A stretch of 64,000 bases of DNA from Promicromonospora iranensis (GTDB lineage: Bacteria > Actinomycetota > Actinomycetes > Actinomycetales > Cellulomonadaceae), in assembly GCF_028994775.1 (NCBI RefSeq), contig NZ_JAJQMN010000006.1, positions 186,001 through 250,000 on the forward strand. Direction: 5' to 3'. The notes under the pieces were generated by a model. That model was given only the letters and a program-made list of their open reading frames with translations. It did not search any database and was not told the DNA's origin. Position numbers and translations under genes: made by a program. Positions 32,133 through 41,363 of this stretch are shown here, piece after piece; position 1 is the first letter of the stretch; each line of letters begins with the position of its first letter.

Positions 32133-32626
32133 AAGCCGGCCGCCTTGCGCAGCGACTCCCGCGCCCGGCGGCGGTCGCCCGCCGCGTCGTAGGCGAAAGC
32201 AAGGTGGTACCAGGCCCGCCAGTCCTCGGGCGCGGCCTCGACGGCCGCACGGCGCGGCTCGAAGGCCTCGTCCGCCGCCGATCGGTCGATGCGGCCGCCG
32301 GGTGAGCGCGGCAGGTCGTCCACGGGCAGGTCGCCCTCGGCGAACAGCGTGTCGGCCATGGTCTGCACCTTCGCCGCGAGCCGGTACTCGCGCACGATCA
32401 GCCCGATGACCAGCAGGGGTATGACAAGCACACCCAGCCCGATGCCGATCAGCACGGGCTCGCCGCTGCGGACCATCGCGATGCCTCGCCCCGCGATCTG
32501 CCAGACGTACAGTGCGAGGAGAGCGGTCACCGCGAGCGTGCCGGCCAGCCCCTTGGGCAGCCTCCGGCCCGACGCCGGACGCTCGGCGGAGCGGTCGCCC
32601 TGGCCGTCGGCCTGGGAACCACTCAC
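32117..32626 (-). CDS. membrane-anchored TPR-like protein downstream of dapB
   Basis: A 169-residue protein with two membrane helices (about residues 27-47 and 58-80) and a C-terminal cytoplasmic tail ending in one TPR-like helix pair (PEDWRAWYHLAFAYDAAGDR, then RARESLRKA). The GTG start overlaps the dapB stop (GTGA). Similar small proteins occur after dapB in other actinobacteria. Function unknown. Confidence 0.75.
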   Translation of the reverse strand: MSGSQADGQGDRSAERPASGRRLPKGLAGTLAVTALLALYVWQIAGRGIAMVRSGEPVLIGIGLGVLVIPLLVIGLIVREYRLAAKVQTMADTLFAEGDLPVDDLPRSPGGRIDRSAADEAFEPRRAAVEAAPEDWRAWYHLAFAYDAAGDRRRARESLRKAAGFYRAP

Positions 32627-33396
32627 GACAGGTCCAGCACGTGCTCGAGGCCGACGGTCAGCCCGGGACGGGACACCACGGACCGGATCGCGAGCAGCAC
32701 GCCCGGCATGAACGAGGCCCGGTCGAACGAGTCCTGCCGGATGACGAGCTGTTCCCCCTCGTTGCCGAAGAGGATCTCCTCGTGCGCCACGAGGCCACGC
32801 AGTCGCACGGCGTGCACGCGCACCCCGTCGACGTCAGCGCCGCGTGCCTCCCAGCCCGACTCCGTCGCGTCGGGCGACGGCCCGAGGCCGGCCTCGGCAC
32901 GGGCCGTGGCGATCGCCGCGGCCGTGTGCCGCGCGGTGCCCGACGGCGCGTCCACCTTGTTCGGGTGGTGCAGCTCGATGACCTCCGCGGACTCGAAGTA
33001 GCGCGCGGCCTTCGCGGCGAACGTCATCGCGAGCACCGCGGACAGGCCGAAGTTCGGGGCGATCAGCACGCCGAGGGATCCCGTGCCACCGGTCCCCCGG
33101 GGCGACAGCTCGGCGAGGTGGGCCGCCACCCGCGCCCGCGAGTCGTCGTCCCAGCCGGTGGTGCCGACCACGGCGTGCGCGCCGGCGTCGAGCACCGCGT
33201 GCACGTTGGCCTCGGTGGCGGCCGGGACGGTGAAGTCGACGGCGACGTCGGCCCCGGCGAGCGTCTCGCCGGAGACGGTGTCGCCGTGGTCCAGCCTGGC
33301 GACCAGCTCGAGGCCGTCCGCGGCCTCGACCGCCGCACACGTCTGGGTACCCATGCGTCCGGCCGCACCGAGCACCGCCACCTTGATGTCACTCAC
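32623..33396 (-). CDS. dapB: 4-hydroxy-tetrahydrodipicolinate reductase
   Basis: A 257-residue NAD(P)H-dependent reductase, second step after DapA in the lysine/diaminopimelate pathway. The N-terminal dinucleotide-binding loop is KVAVLGAAGRMG, and the substrate loop with catalytic His/Lys is ELHHPNKVDAPSGTA. Length is normal. The GTG start has only a weak AAGGGTGG upstream. It follows the M16 peptidase gene, separated by a large palindrome (33417-33479), in the common actinobacterial order pnp, peptidase, dapB. Confidence 0.95.
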   Translation of the reverse strand: MSDIKVAVLGAAGRMGTQTCAAVEAADGLELVARLDHGDTVSGETLAGADVAVDFTVPAATEANVHAVLDAGAHAVVGTTGWDDDSRARVAAHLAELSPRGTGGTGSLGVLIAPNFGLSAVLAMTFAAKAARYFESAEVIELHHPNKVDAPSGTARHTAAAIATARAEAGLGPSPDATESGWEARGADVDGVRVHAVRLRGLVAHEEILFGNEGEQLVIRQDSFDRASFMPGVLLAIRSVVSRPGLTVGLEHVLDLS

Positions 33397-33416
33397 GATC
33401 TACCACCCTTGTTCTT

Positions 33417-33479
33417 CGTTGAGTGCTGGATATTTGTGGGTTCAAGCGACCTCATTCGACAAATACCCAGCACTCAACG
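33417..33479 (-). repeat. 63-bp palindromic element between M16 peptidase and dapB (E1)
   Basis: Arms of 21 bases (33417-33437 and 33459-33479) differ at one position and flank a 21-base spacer. It is AT-richer than its surroundings. The single mismatch is A opposite C on the plus strand, which becomes a G-U pair in RNA read from the minus strand, the direction of the flanking genes. The arm (minus strand GTTGAGTGCTGGGTATT) resembles the arm of the element at 46196-46253. Could be a terminator/attenuator or a dispersed repetitive palindrome. Confidence 0.85.
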
Positions 33480-33485
33480 GGAGGT

Positions 33486-34814
33486 TCAGTTGTCGAACGG
33501 GCCTACGCGGACGATCGAACGCGGGCGGGCGGCCAGGTCCTGCGCCAGCGCCTGGACGTCCGACACCGTGACCGCCTGGATGCGCTCGAGGGACTCGGCC
33601 AGCGACAGCAGGTCGCCGTACACGAGCTCGGCCTTTCCGAGTCGGCTCATTCGCGACCCGGAGTCCTCCAGCCCGAGCACCGTACCGCCGGAGAGCTGGC
33701 CCACGGACCGCTTGAGCTCGGACTCGGTGATCCCGTCGTTCGCCAGCTTCTCGAGCTCCTCGACGAGCAGGTCGGTGACCTGGTCCGCCTTGGCGGCCGC
33801 GCAGCCCGCGTACAGGCCGAAGGTGCCGAGCCCGCCGTGGGCGGAGGCGAACGAGTACGTCGAGTACGCCAGGCCCCGCTTCTCGCGGATCTCCTGGAAC
33901 AGCCTGGACGACATGCCGCCGCCCAGCACCGCGTTCAGCACGGACAGCGCGAAGCGCCGGTCGTCCGTCGCCGCGATGCCCGTGGAGCCCACGATGATGT
34001 TCGCCTGCTCGACCTGCCGCGTGACGGTCAGCTCCGCACCCGCGTCCGGCACCCCGGTGCGGTCCTCGGTCGTGACCCGACGGTCGCACGGCGCGGTGGC
34101 GACGTCGAGGTCCCACCCGCCGTCGGACAACGCCTGGGTGACCTGTTGCACGAGCTTGTCGTGGTCGATCCCGCCCGCGGCCGTGACAACGAGGGTCTCC
34201 GGCCGGTAGTTCCAGCGGTAGTGGTCCCAGACGGCGTCCCGCGGGACGGCGTTGATCGTCTCGGGCGTGCCGCCGATGGGGCGGCCCAGCGCGTGGTCGC
34301 CCAGGACGACGGCGGAGAACTGCTCGTGCACGACGTCGGTGGGGTCGTCGTCGTTCATCGCGAGCTCTTCGAGGATGACGCCGCGCTCGGTCTCGAGCTC
34401 GTCGGTGTCCAGGCGCGCGGAGGTGACCATGTCGGAGATGACGTCGACCGCCATCGGCAGGTCGGAGTCCAGCACCCGCGCGTAGTAGCAGGTGTGCTCC
34501 TTGCCGGTGGCCGCGTTCGCCTCACCGCCGACGGCGTCGAACGCCTCGGCGATGTCCATGGCGGACCGCCGGGCGGTCCCCTTGAAGAGCAGGTGCTCCA
34601 GGAAGTGCGTCGAGCCGAAGTGGCCGTCGGTCTCGTCCCGCGAGCCGACGCCGATCCACGCACCCACCGTCGCCGAGCGCTGGCCCGGCATGTGCTCGGT
34701 GAGTACACGGACACCGCCGGGCAGGACGGAGCGACGAATGGTCGCTCCGTCCTGCCCGGCGGTCAGCTCGGCACCGGGCTCGCCCGTCGGGACGAGCGGC
34801 AGGTGCCACGCCAT
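33486..34814 (-). CDS. M16-family zinc peptidase (PepR-like)
   Basis: A 442-residue insulinase/processing-peptidase family protein. The inverted zinc motif H-x-x-E-H is present (STHFLEHLLFKGT, about residues 70-82), with the downstream glutamate in ETERGVILEEL. The C-terminal half contains the conserved LFQEIREKRGLAYSTYS. It starts one base after the pnp stop, so it is in the pnp transcript. An exceptionally strong hairpin lies within codons 19-33. Substrate unknown. Confidence 0.9.
   Translation of the reverse strand: MAWHLPLVPTGEPGAELTAGQDGATIRRSVLPGGVRVLTEHMPGQRSATVGAWIGVGSRDETDGHFGSTHFLEHLLFKGTARRSAMDIAEAFDAVGGEANAATGKEHTCYYARVLDSDLPMAVDVISDMVTSARLDTDELETERGVILEELAMNDDDPTDVVHEQFSAVVLGDHALGRPIGGTPETINAVPRDAVWDHYRWNYRPETLVVTAAGGIDHDKLVQQVTQALSDGGWDLDVATAPCDRRVTTEDRTGVPDAGAELTVTRQVEQANIIVGSTGIAATDDRRFALSVLNAVLGGGMSSRLFQEIREKRGLAYSTYSFASAHGGLGTFGLYAGCAAAKADQVTDLLVEELEKLANDGITESELKRSVGQLSGGTVLGLEDSGSRMSRLGKAELVYGDLLSLAESLERIQAVTVSDVQALAQDLAARPRSIVRVGPFDN
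34716..34760 (-). repeat. perfect 20-bp inverted repeat inside the 5' coding region of the M16 peptidase
   Basis: Arms at 34716-34735 and 34741-34760 are fully complementary with a 5-base loop (GAATG). It lies 54-98 bases into the gene. The encoded residues (AGQDGATIRRSVLPGG) look normal for the family, so the hairpin has been accommodated by codon choice. In mRNA it would form a stem of 20 pairs just downstream of pnp. Confidence 0.9.
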
Positions 34815-34815
34815 G

Positions 34816-37062
34816 TCAGGCGTCCGCGGATGCGGTGGCCTCGGTGGCCGGCTCGGCGGCGTCGGCCGGGGCCGACTCGTCCTCGTCGGTCACGGCGACC
34901 AGCGACAGCTTGCCGCGCGGGTCGATCTCGCCGATCTCGACCTGGACCTTCTGGCCGATCGACAGCACGTCGTCGACGTTCTCGACGCGCTTGCCACCCA
35001 CGAGCTTGCGGATCTGGCTGATGTGCAGCAGACCGTCCTTGCCCGGGGACAGCGAGATGAAGGCGCCGAACGACGTCGTCTTGACGACCGTTCCGACGAA
35101 CCGCTCGCCCACCTCGGGGACGTGCGGGTTGGCGATCGCGTTGATCGCCGCGCGGGCGGCCTCGGCCGACGGGCCGTCGGTGGCACCGATGTACACGGTG
35201 CCGTCGTCCTCGATGGAGATGTCCGCGCCCGTCTCCTCCTGGATCTGGTTGATCATCTTGCCCTTCGGGCCGATGACCTCGCCGATCTTGTCGACGGGGA
35301 CCTTCACCGTGATGACGCGCGGGGCGTTCGGGGACATCTCGTCCGGCGTGTCGATCGCCTCGTCGAGCACCTCGAGGATGGTCAGGCGGGCGTCACGAGC
35401 CTGGCCGAGCGCCGCACCCAGCACCGAGGTGGGGATGCCGTCGAGCTTGGTGTCGAGCTGGATCGCCGTGACGAACTCCTTGGTACCGGCGACCTTGAAG
35501 TCCATGTCGCCGAACGCGTCCTCGGCGCCCAGGATGTCGGTCATCGCGGCGTAGCGGGTCTCGCCGTCCACGGTGTCGGACACGAGGCCCATCGCGATAC
35601 CGGCGACGGCGGCACGCAGCGGCACACCGGCGTTCAGCAGCGACAGCGTGCTCGCGCACACCGAACCCATCGACGTCGAACCGTTGGAGCCGAGAGCCTC
35701 GGACACCTGGCGGATCGCGTACGGGAACTCCTCGCGGCTCGGCAGCACCGGCACCAGGGCACGCTCGGCGAGCGCACCGTGGCCGATCTCGCGGCGCTTG
35801 GGGCTGCCCACGCGGCCCGTCTCACCGGTCGAGTACGGCGGGAAGTTGTAGTTGTGCATGTAGCGCTTGCGCGTCTCCGGACCGAGCGAGTCGATCTGCT
35901 GCTCCATGCGGAGCATGTTCAGCGTGGTGACACCCAGGATCTGGGTCTCGCCGCGCTCGAAGATCGCCGAGCCGTGCACGCGCGGCAGCACCTCGACCTC
36001 GGCCGAGAGGGTGCGGATGTCCGCGAGGCCACGGCCGTCGATGCGGACGCCCTCGGTGAGGACACGCTGACGCACGAGGTGCTTCTGCAGCGAGCGGTAC
36101 GCCGCCGACAGCTCCTTCTCGCGCCCGTCGAAGCCCGCCTGCAGGTCGCCCAGCATGCGGTCCTTGATCTCGTCGAGACGGTTCTCGCGCTCCTGCTTGT
36201 CCGCGACGGCCAGGGCCTCGCGCAGCGGCTCGGTCACCGAGGCCTCGACAGCGGCGTACGCGTCGTCCTGGTAGTCCGGGAACAGCGGGAAGGTCTTGGT
36301 CTCCTTGGCGGACTGCGCGGCGAGCGCAGCCTGCGCGTCGCACAGGGCCTTGATGAACGGCTTGGCCGCCTCGATGCCCTCGGCGACGACCGTCTCGGTC
36401 GGTGCCGCGACGCCCTCGTTCTTGATGAGGTTCCACGCATTGTCGGTGGCCTCGGCCTCGATCATGGCGACCGCCACGTCGTCACCGACGACACGGCCGG
36501 CCACGACCATGTCGAAGACCGCGCGCTCCTTGTCGGAGTACTTGGGGAACGCGACCCACTGGCCGTCGACCAGCGCGATGCGGACCGCACCGACCGGGCC
36601 GTCGAACGGCAGACCGGAGATCTGGGTCGACGCCGACGCGGCGTTGATGGCCAGGGTGTCGTACGCGTCGTCCGGGTGCAGCGCCATGACGGTGATGACG
36701 ACCTGGACCTCGTTGCGCAGGCCCTTGACGAACAGGGGGCGCAGCGGGCGGTCGGTCAGGCGGCAGGTCAGGATCGCCTCGGTCGACGGACGACCCTCGC
36801 GGCGGAAGAACGAGCCGGGGATACGGCCGGCGGCGTACATCCGCTCCTCGACGTCCACCGTCAGGGGGAAGAAGTCGAACTGCTCCTTCGGGTGCTTGCC
36901 GGCAGCGGTGGTCGACAGCAGCATGGTCTCACCGTCGAGGTAGGCGGCGACTGCGCCGGCGGCCTGCTTGGCGAGCCGTCCGGTCTCGAACCGGACGGTA
37001 CGGGTGCCGAAGCGACCGTTGTCGATAACGGCCTCGGCGAACTGGATCTCGGGACCCTCCAC
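34816..37062 (-). CDS. pnp: polyribonucleotide nucleotidyltransferase
   Basis: A 748-residue phosphorolytic 3'-5' exoribonuclease of the mRNA decay machinery. Two RNase PH domains are visible ([20 protein letters not shown] in the first; [20 protein letters not shown] in the second), followed by a KH domain ([20 protein letters not shown]) and an S1 domain ([20 protein letters not shown]), with a short acidic/Ala tail. AGAAGGAGGG precedes the GTG at 37062. It lies downstream of rpsO as in most bacteria. Confidence 0.97.
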   Translation of the reverse strand: MEGPEIQFAEAVIDNGRFGTRTVRFETGRLAKQAAGAVAAYLDGETMLLSTTAAGKHPKEQFDFFPLTVDVEERMYAAGRIPGSFFRREGRPSTEAILTCRLTDRPLRPLFVKGLRNEVQVVITVMALHPDDAYDTLAINAASASTQISGLPFDGPVGAVRIALVDGQWVAFPKYSDKERAVFDMVVAGRVVGDDVAVAMIEAEATDNAWNLIKNEGVAAPTETVVAEGIEAAKPFIKALCDAQAALAAQSAKETKTFPLFPDYQDDAYAAVEASVTEPLREALAVADKQERENRLDEIKDRMLGDLQAGFDGREKELSAAYRSLQKHLVRQRVLTEGVRIDGRGLADIRTLSAEVEVLPRVHGSAIFERGETQILGVTTLNMLRMEQQIDSLGPETRKRYMHNYNFPPYSTGETGRVGSPKRREIGHGALAERALVPVLPSREEFPYAIRQVSEALGSNGSTSMGSVCASTLSLLNAGVPLRAAVAGIAMGLVSDTVDGETRYAAMTDILGAEDAFGDMDFKVAGTKEFVTAIQLDTKLDGIPTSVLGAALGQARDARLTILEVLDEAIDTPDEMSPNAPRVITVKVPVDKIGEVIGPKGKMINQIQEETGADISIEDDGTVYIGATDGPSAEAARAAINAIANPHVPEVGERFVGTVVKTTSFGAFISLSPGKDGLLHISQIRKLVGGKRVENVDDVLSIGQKVQVEIGEIDPRGKLSLVAVTDEDESAPADAAEPATEATASADA

Positions 37063-37230
37063 GGGTGCCCTCCTTCTGTTGGTGTTCTCTTGGAACGCCC
37101 CCGTGCCCGACGGTCATCGATCGAGGCCTACCGAACCACCGCTCGCCAGGGGCGAGGGATTCGGGAAGCCACTACCGAGGACCGGACGAGGTCACGGGCG
37201 GCGCTTGTCGTACTACAGCATCTCACCAGA

Positions 37231-37263
37231 CCAGCCCGGCCCCCGCAGCGGGGGCCGGGCTGG
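37231..37263 (-). terminator. strong hairpin between rpsO and pnp
   Basis: Arms of 14 bases (37231-37244 and 37250-37263) are perfectly complementary around GCAGC. It begins 12 bases after the rpsO stop. It may terminate rpsO or, as in other bacteria, act as a processing site between rpsO and pnp. The remaining 168 bases to pnp hold no gene. Confidence 0.75.
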
Positions 37264-37274
37264 TGGGCGTCATG

Positions 37275-37544
37275 TCAGCGGCGCAGGCCGAGCTTGTCGA
37301 CGAGGGCGCGGTAGCGCTCGATGTCGATCCCCTTGAGGTAACCCTGGAGACGACGGCGCTGGCCCACGAGGAGCAGCAGACCACGACGGCTGTGGTGGTC
37401 GTGCTTGTGCTCCTTGAGGTGCTCGGTGAGGTCCTTGATGCGCTGCGTGAGGAGCGCGATCTGCACCTCCGGCGAGCCCGAGTCGCCCGGCTTGGTTCCG
37501 TACTCGGAAATGATCTGCTGCTTCGTGGCAGTGTCGAGCGGCAT
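37275..37544 (-). CDS. rpsO: 30S ribosomal protein S15
   Basis: An 89-residue S15 of exact family length. The sequence ([40 protein letters not shown]) is canonical. S15 binds the central domain of 16S rRNA early in 30S assembly. A GAAGGAG site precedes the ATG. The 248-base region upstream (37545-37792) contains no gene and a TAATGT -10 candidate; no S15 autoregulatory structure could be identified by eye. Confidence 0.97.
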   Translation of the reverse strand: MPLDTATKQQIISEYGTKPGDSGSPEVQIALLTQRIKDLTEHLKEHKHDHHSRRGLLLLVGQRRRLQGYLKGIDIERYRALVDKLGLRR

Positions 37545-37792
37545 GGCTCTCCTTCAGTGTCGTTGCGCGGTGCTCCGGGACTTGTTCACCGGGGCGCTCT
37601 CGATCCGCGGCCGTTCAGACGGCAGTACAACATTACCAGTGCCAGGCCTCTCTGCCCGACGGCGAAGGCCGGTCCACGTATGACCCTGGTCTCCGATCGC
37701 GACCATGTCCCGCTCTCGACCTGACGCCCAGAACCTGGGTGGTCGGCACAAATCGCCGACCACGCCGTCGGCACACGGCACCGACGCGGGAG

Positions 37793-39679
37793 CTACGCCC
37801 CGTCGTGGCCCGCGTAGCCCGTGCCCGCGCGCCGGAAGACCGGAGCCCCGGCCTCGTCCTGCCCCACCGGGAGGACGCCGGCGAACGCCAGCAGGTCCGG
37901 GAGCGTCGTGATGAGACGCCGGTCGTCGAACCGCACGCCGTGGGCGGGCGTCCAGTCCCGGCCGGGGCGGCGCAGGTACGACTCGTCGTCCAGGCGCAGC
38001 AGGTAGACGAACGTCTCCACGAGGATGCGGCTGCCGACCTCGCCGAGGAAGTTGCCGTTGCCCTGGACCTCGGCCTCCTTGAGCACGTAGTACCAGAGCG
38101 GCGTGCCGTCGAGGTCGTCGAGCGCCGCCACCAGCTCGGGCGACGCGTTCTGCCGCAGCTGTCCGGGCGTGAGCGGACGCACCCCGAGCTCGGCGGCGAC
38201 CGCCTCGCCGGTCGGGATCGCCAGCATGTAGCCGCGCAGCAGGTTGCGCTGGGCGAGGTGCTTGAGCAGCGCCCGCACCGCTCCCGAGGCCGCACCGCCC
38301 TCGTTCAGGAGGTCGCCCAGGCCGTCGGCGAGGAACGGGTCGATCTTGCGGGCCATGCGGAACGCCGCGGGGTCGCCCTTGTCGGTCAGCCGGGACCAGT
38401 CGACCGGCCAGTTCGACGGCAGTGCCGGAAACGGGTTCGCGAGGTCGGGCGACAGCCCGCCGGCGCCCGTGAACTGGAACAGCTGGTTCAACGAGGCCAC
38501 CCCGCCGGGGCCGTTCCGCGTGAAGTTCACGTTGAAGTCGTAGGCACCGCGCACCATCGAGTGGCCGAACCGGAAGGCCGCCACCGCGAACTCCAGCGGC
38601 ATCGCCACGCGGCGCGCGGGCCGGAACAGCGACGGGCCGGTCGCGAGGACCGCGTCCACCACGCCGGGCTTGGTCAGGGTGCGCAGGTAGTCGTGCACCA
38701 CGAGCCACTGGTAGTGGTACCGGACGAGCTGCTGTGCCCGGCCGAACAGTTCCCGCTGCGTGGTCGCCGACCACGGCTCGTTCCGGGCCACCCAGTCGAC
38801 GGTCGCGTTGTGGAACCGGATCATCGCCACGTGGAACTGTGCCAGGACCAGGTTCTCGTCGTTACGTCCGTCCGGGATCAGCGGCATGCGCTCGCTGCCC
38901 GGCTCGGTGCTGCGCGGCAGGTCGCGCTGCGGGTCGTCGCCGGGCGCCACGAGCTCGAACCCGGGTATGGCGTCGGTGGAGACCCTGCCCAGCCGCAGCT
39001 TGGCGGAGCCCGGCACGTACGCCGCCTCGCTCCGGGTGGAGCCGAAGTCCGGCTCGCCCTCGAACCGAGGGCCTGAGCCGTACAGGCTGTCGAGGTCGAG
39101 GAGCGGGATACGCCCGTTGTGCAGGCTGCGCACGACGACGTCCGGCGGGAACGTGCGGAACGGGTCGCTGACGACGTCCCCCAGCGCCCGGTCACCTCCC
39201 GGGCCGGAGCCGTCGTCGGGGCCGTTCGTGTTGAGCGTGATGTCGTGGTCGATGAACTGACCCCAGTACGTGTAGACGGACGGGATCGTCGAGTCGCGCG
39301 GGACGGGCACGGCCGCGGGCTCGATCATGGCGGTGCCGAGCCGCAGCAGGGCGGCCCGGGTGTCCTCCAGGTGCTCACCCGCCGGCAGGTGGGCCTGCGG
39401 GTAGCGCGCGGCCGGCCCACGGAACAGGTAGGCGAACGACGTCGTCGCGTCGAACCGGTGCTCGCGCAGGTCGCGCCGCACCGCCGCCTCGGTGCGCGGC
39501 AGGAGCGTCGCGGTGCTCTGCTGCGGGTCGGCGGCGTCGGCGCCGTCGGACGGGACGAACACACCGCCGTGCCCGATCCGCCATACCGTGCGGCCGGCCG
39601 GTGTCTGCGCCAGGTCGACCGCCTCGTGGGGCGAGTGGTTCGCGTCGCCCTGGGGTGGCGCCTGCGTGATCTGGACCAT
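37793..39679 (-). CDS. animal-type haem peroxidase
   Basis: A 628-residue peroxidase of the animal/cyclooxygenase superfamily. The distal histidine region is TYWGQFIDHDITLN, and the proximal histidine region is FRFGHSMVRGAYDFN. HVAMIRFHNATVDW and RYHYQWLVVHDYL are conserved helices. No signal peptide is seen, so it appears cytoplasmic. Bacterial members oxidise halides or small organics with hydrogen peroxide; the substrate here is unknown. AAGGAGAG precedes the ATG. No operon partner. Confidence 0.9.
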   Translation of the reverse strand: MVQITQAPPQGDANHSPHEAVDLAQTPAGRTVWRIGHGGVFVPSDGADAADPQQSTATLLPRTEAAVRRDLREHRFDATTSFAYLFRGPAARYPQAHLPAGEHLEDTRAALLRLGTAMIEPAAVPVPRDSTIPSVYTYWGQFIDHDITLNTNGPDDGSGPGGDRALGDVVSDPFRTFPPDVVVRSLHNGRIPLLDLDSLYGSGPRFEGEPDFGSTRSEAAYVPGSAKLRLGRVSTDAIPGFELVAPGDDPQRDLPRSTEPGSERMPLIPDGRNDENLVLAQFHVAMIRFHNATVDWVARNEPWSATTQRELFGRAQQLVRYHYQWLVVHDYLRTLTKPGVVDAVLATGPSLFRPARRVAMPLEFAVAAFRFGHSMVRGAYDFNVNFTRNGPGGVASLNQLFQFTGAGGLSPDLANPFPALPSNWPVDWSRLTDKGDPAAFRMARKIDPFLADGLGDLLNEGGAASGAVRALLKHLAQRNLLRGYMLAIPTGEAVAAELGVRPLTPGQLRQNASPELVAALDDLDGTPLWYYVLKEAEVQGNGNFLGEVGSRILVETFVYLLRLDDESYLRRPGRDWTPAHGVRFDDRRLITTLPDLLAFAGVLPVGQDEAGAPVFRRAGTGYAGHDGA

Positions 39680-39821
39680 CGTCTCTCCTTCGCTGGGGGT
39701 GAAGGCCTTCCTCCAGTGGGAGAGTCCCGGGCGCCGCGTGGTGACCGATTCGGCGAGGCCCGAATCACAGGTGATCCGGTCGGACCTTCAGGTCACGTGG
39801 TCGACCTGCAGGTCCGGCCGG

Positions 39822-41363
39822 TCAGGCGGATCGCTTGACGTGCGCTGCCCACAGCACCGCACCGAGGGAAAACACCGCCTGCAGCCCGATCACCGCCGGC
39901 CCTGCCGATCCGGAGACCACCGCCCACGCGAGCGGAAGCGTGCCGAGTACCGCCAGGTCCAGCCCTTTCATCTGGTGCAGCACGAGCCCCGTCGGCAGCG
40001 CACCCGCCGGAGTGGCGATCATCGGGACGTCCCACGGCACCGGCCCGCGGTAAGCGGTCCGGACGGCAGCGGCCCCGAGCGCGACGGTGGCGAGCGCCCC
40101 CGTGACGAGCCACTGCCCGCCGCCGACCGCGAGGGCGGCCGCCAGCAGCACCACCGCGGCGGCCAGGACCGGCCACACCGTGCGCACCGCACGGGTGGTC
40201 CGGGCGCCCAGCGGCACCAGGGAGTCCAGACGCGGGTTCTCTCCCGCCGACCGCGGGCCGACCGCGCCGGCGATCGCCCCCGCGTACCCCGCTCCGACGA
40301 GCACCGCCCAGAGTCCTATCCCTCCGGCCAGCACGGGCACCTGCACGACGAACGCCCCGGTCGCGGCGAGGGCTACCAGCCCGGCGAGCGCCGAGGGGGA
40401 CCGCGCGAGCAGCGTGGCGTCAGCGGCGAGCAGGGCGCCTGCGGGGCCACGGGCCGTGCCGGGCAGCCACGGCAGGACGCGTAACGCGGTCGGCCCTCCG
40501 CCGAGCGCGCGGCTCATGCCGCCGCTGTCGAGCGAGAGCAGGGCGACCGACGCCTGCATCGCCGCAGACGCGCGGGCGCGCAGCTCTCCGGCGCGGAGCC
40601 GCTCGAGGCGGGTGGCCCAGAGGGCGAGCGCGGCGCCGCCCAGCACCGTGAGCAGGACCGGGAGGGGCCACGGCGCGGCCCAGGCGGTCCACTCGGGTGC
40701 CCAGAGAGCCAGGGCGAGCCCGGCCAGCGGGACGGCGGCGAGCAGGATGTTGAGCACCCGCCCCGGCAGCGGGCCCGACGCCGCCCCGGTCACCTGCAGC
40801 ACGCCGGTGCCCGCGACGACGAGGAGGCCGAGCGTGGCGCCGAGTCCGGCGTCGGCGAGGATCCCGGGGACGCTGACGCCCACGAACGCGGCGGGCACGC
40901 CGCCCACGACCAGTCCCGCGCCGACGCCGATCAGCACCGACCGCACCACCGACGGCGAGGCCAGGCCGGTCCGGTCGGCCGGGGTGGGTACCCACCAGCG
41001 CACCCCGGCGGCCGGCAGGCCGGCCGGGCCCAGCCGGAGTGCGAGCACGGTTCCCGCGAGGGTCGCCAACCCGAGGACCAGCGCCTGGACGAGGCCGGGG
41101 CCGAGCCCGAACCGGGTGGCGTCGGACTCCAGCAGCTCCCGCAGGGGTGCGCCGAACCCCCACAGGTACAGCGCGACGATCGCGAGCGAGATCACCACCT
41201 CGCCGACGTCCATCGCCACCCGGCCTGCCTGGGCGGGCAGGTTGTGGGCGCGCACCCGCGCGGTCAGCCGGCGTAGCTCGGCGCCGGTGAGGCGCTCCTC
41301 CTCGTCCCCGACGACCCGCGGTAGCACGGGTTCGACGGCGGTGTCGGCCGTCCCGCCGGTCAT
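39822..41363 (-). CDS. multi-pass membrane protein (DUF6297-like), ABC transporter partner
   Basis: A 513-residue, extremely hydrophobic protein with about twelve membrane helices and an N-terminal cytoplasmic Arg/Glu-rich segment (LTGAELRRLTARVRAH). Its ATG overlaps the stop of the upstream ABC ATPase gene (ATGA), so it is probably the permease of that transporter. It resembles the DUF6297 group seen in actinobacteria. Substrate unknown. Confidence 0.75.
   Translation of the reverse strand: MTGGTADTAVEPVLPRVVGDEEERLTGAELRRLTARVRAHNLPAQAGRVAMDVGEVVISLAIVALYLWGFGAPLRELLESDATRFGLGPGLVQALVLGLATLAGTVLALRLGPAGLPAAGVRWWVPTPADRTGLASPSVVRSVLIGVGAGLVVGGVPAAFVGVSVPGILADAGLGATLGLLVVAGTGVLQVTGAASGPLPGRVLNILLAAVPLAGLALALWAPEWTAWAAPWPLPVLLTVLGGAALALWATRLERLRAGELRARASAAMQASVALLSLDSGGMSRALGGGPTALRVLPWLPGTARGPAGALLAADATLLARSPSALAGLVALAATGAFVVQVPVLAGGIGLWAVLVGAGYAGAIAGAVGPRSAGENPRLDSLVPLGARTTRAVRTVWPVLAAAVVLLAAALAVGGGQWLVTGALATVALGAAAVRTAYRGPVPWDVPMIATPAGALPTGLVLHQMKGLDLAVLGTLPLAWAVVSGSAGPAVIGLQAVFSLGAVLWAAHVKRSA

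Noticed and set aside
37545-37792. Riboswitch or structured leader before rpsO
   Set aside because: No conserved riboswitch motif or convincing pseudoknot could be picked out by eye; a covariance search would be needed.
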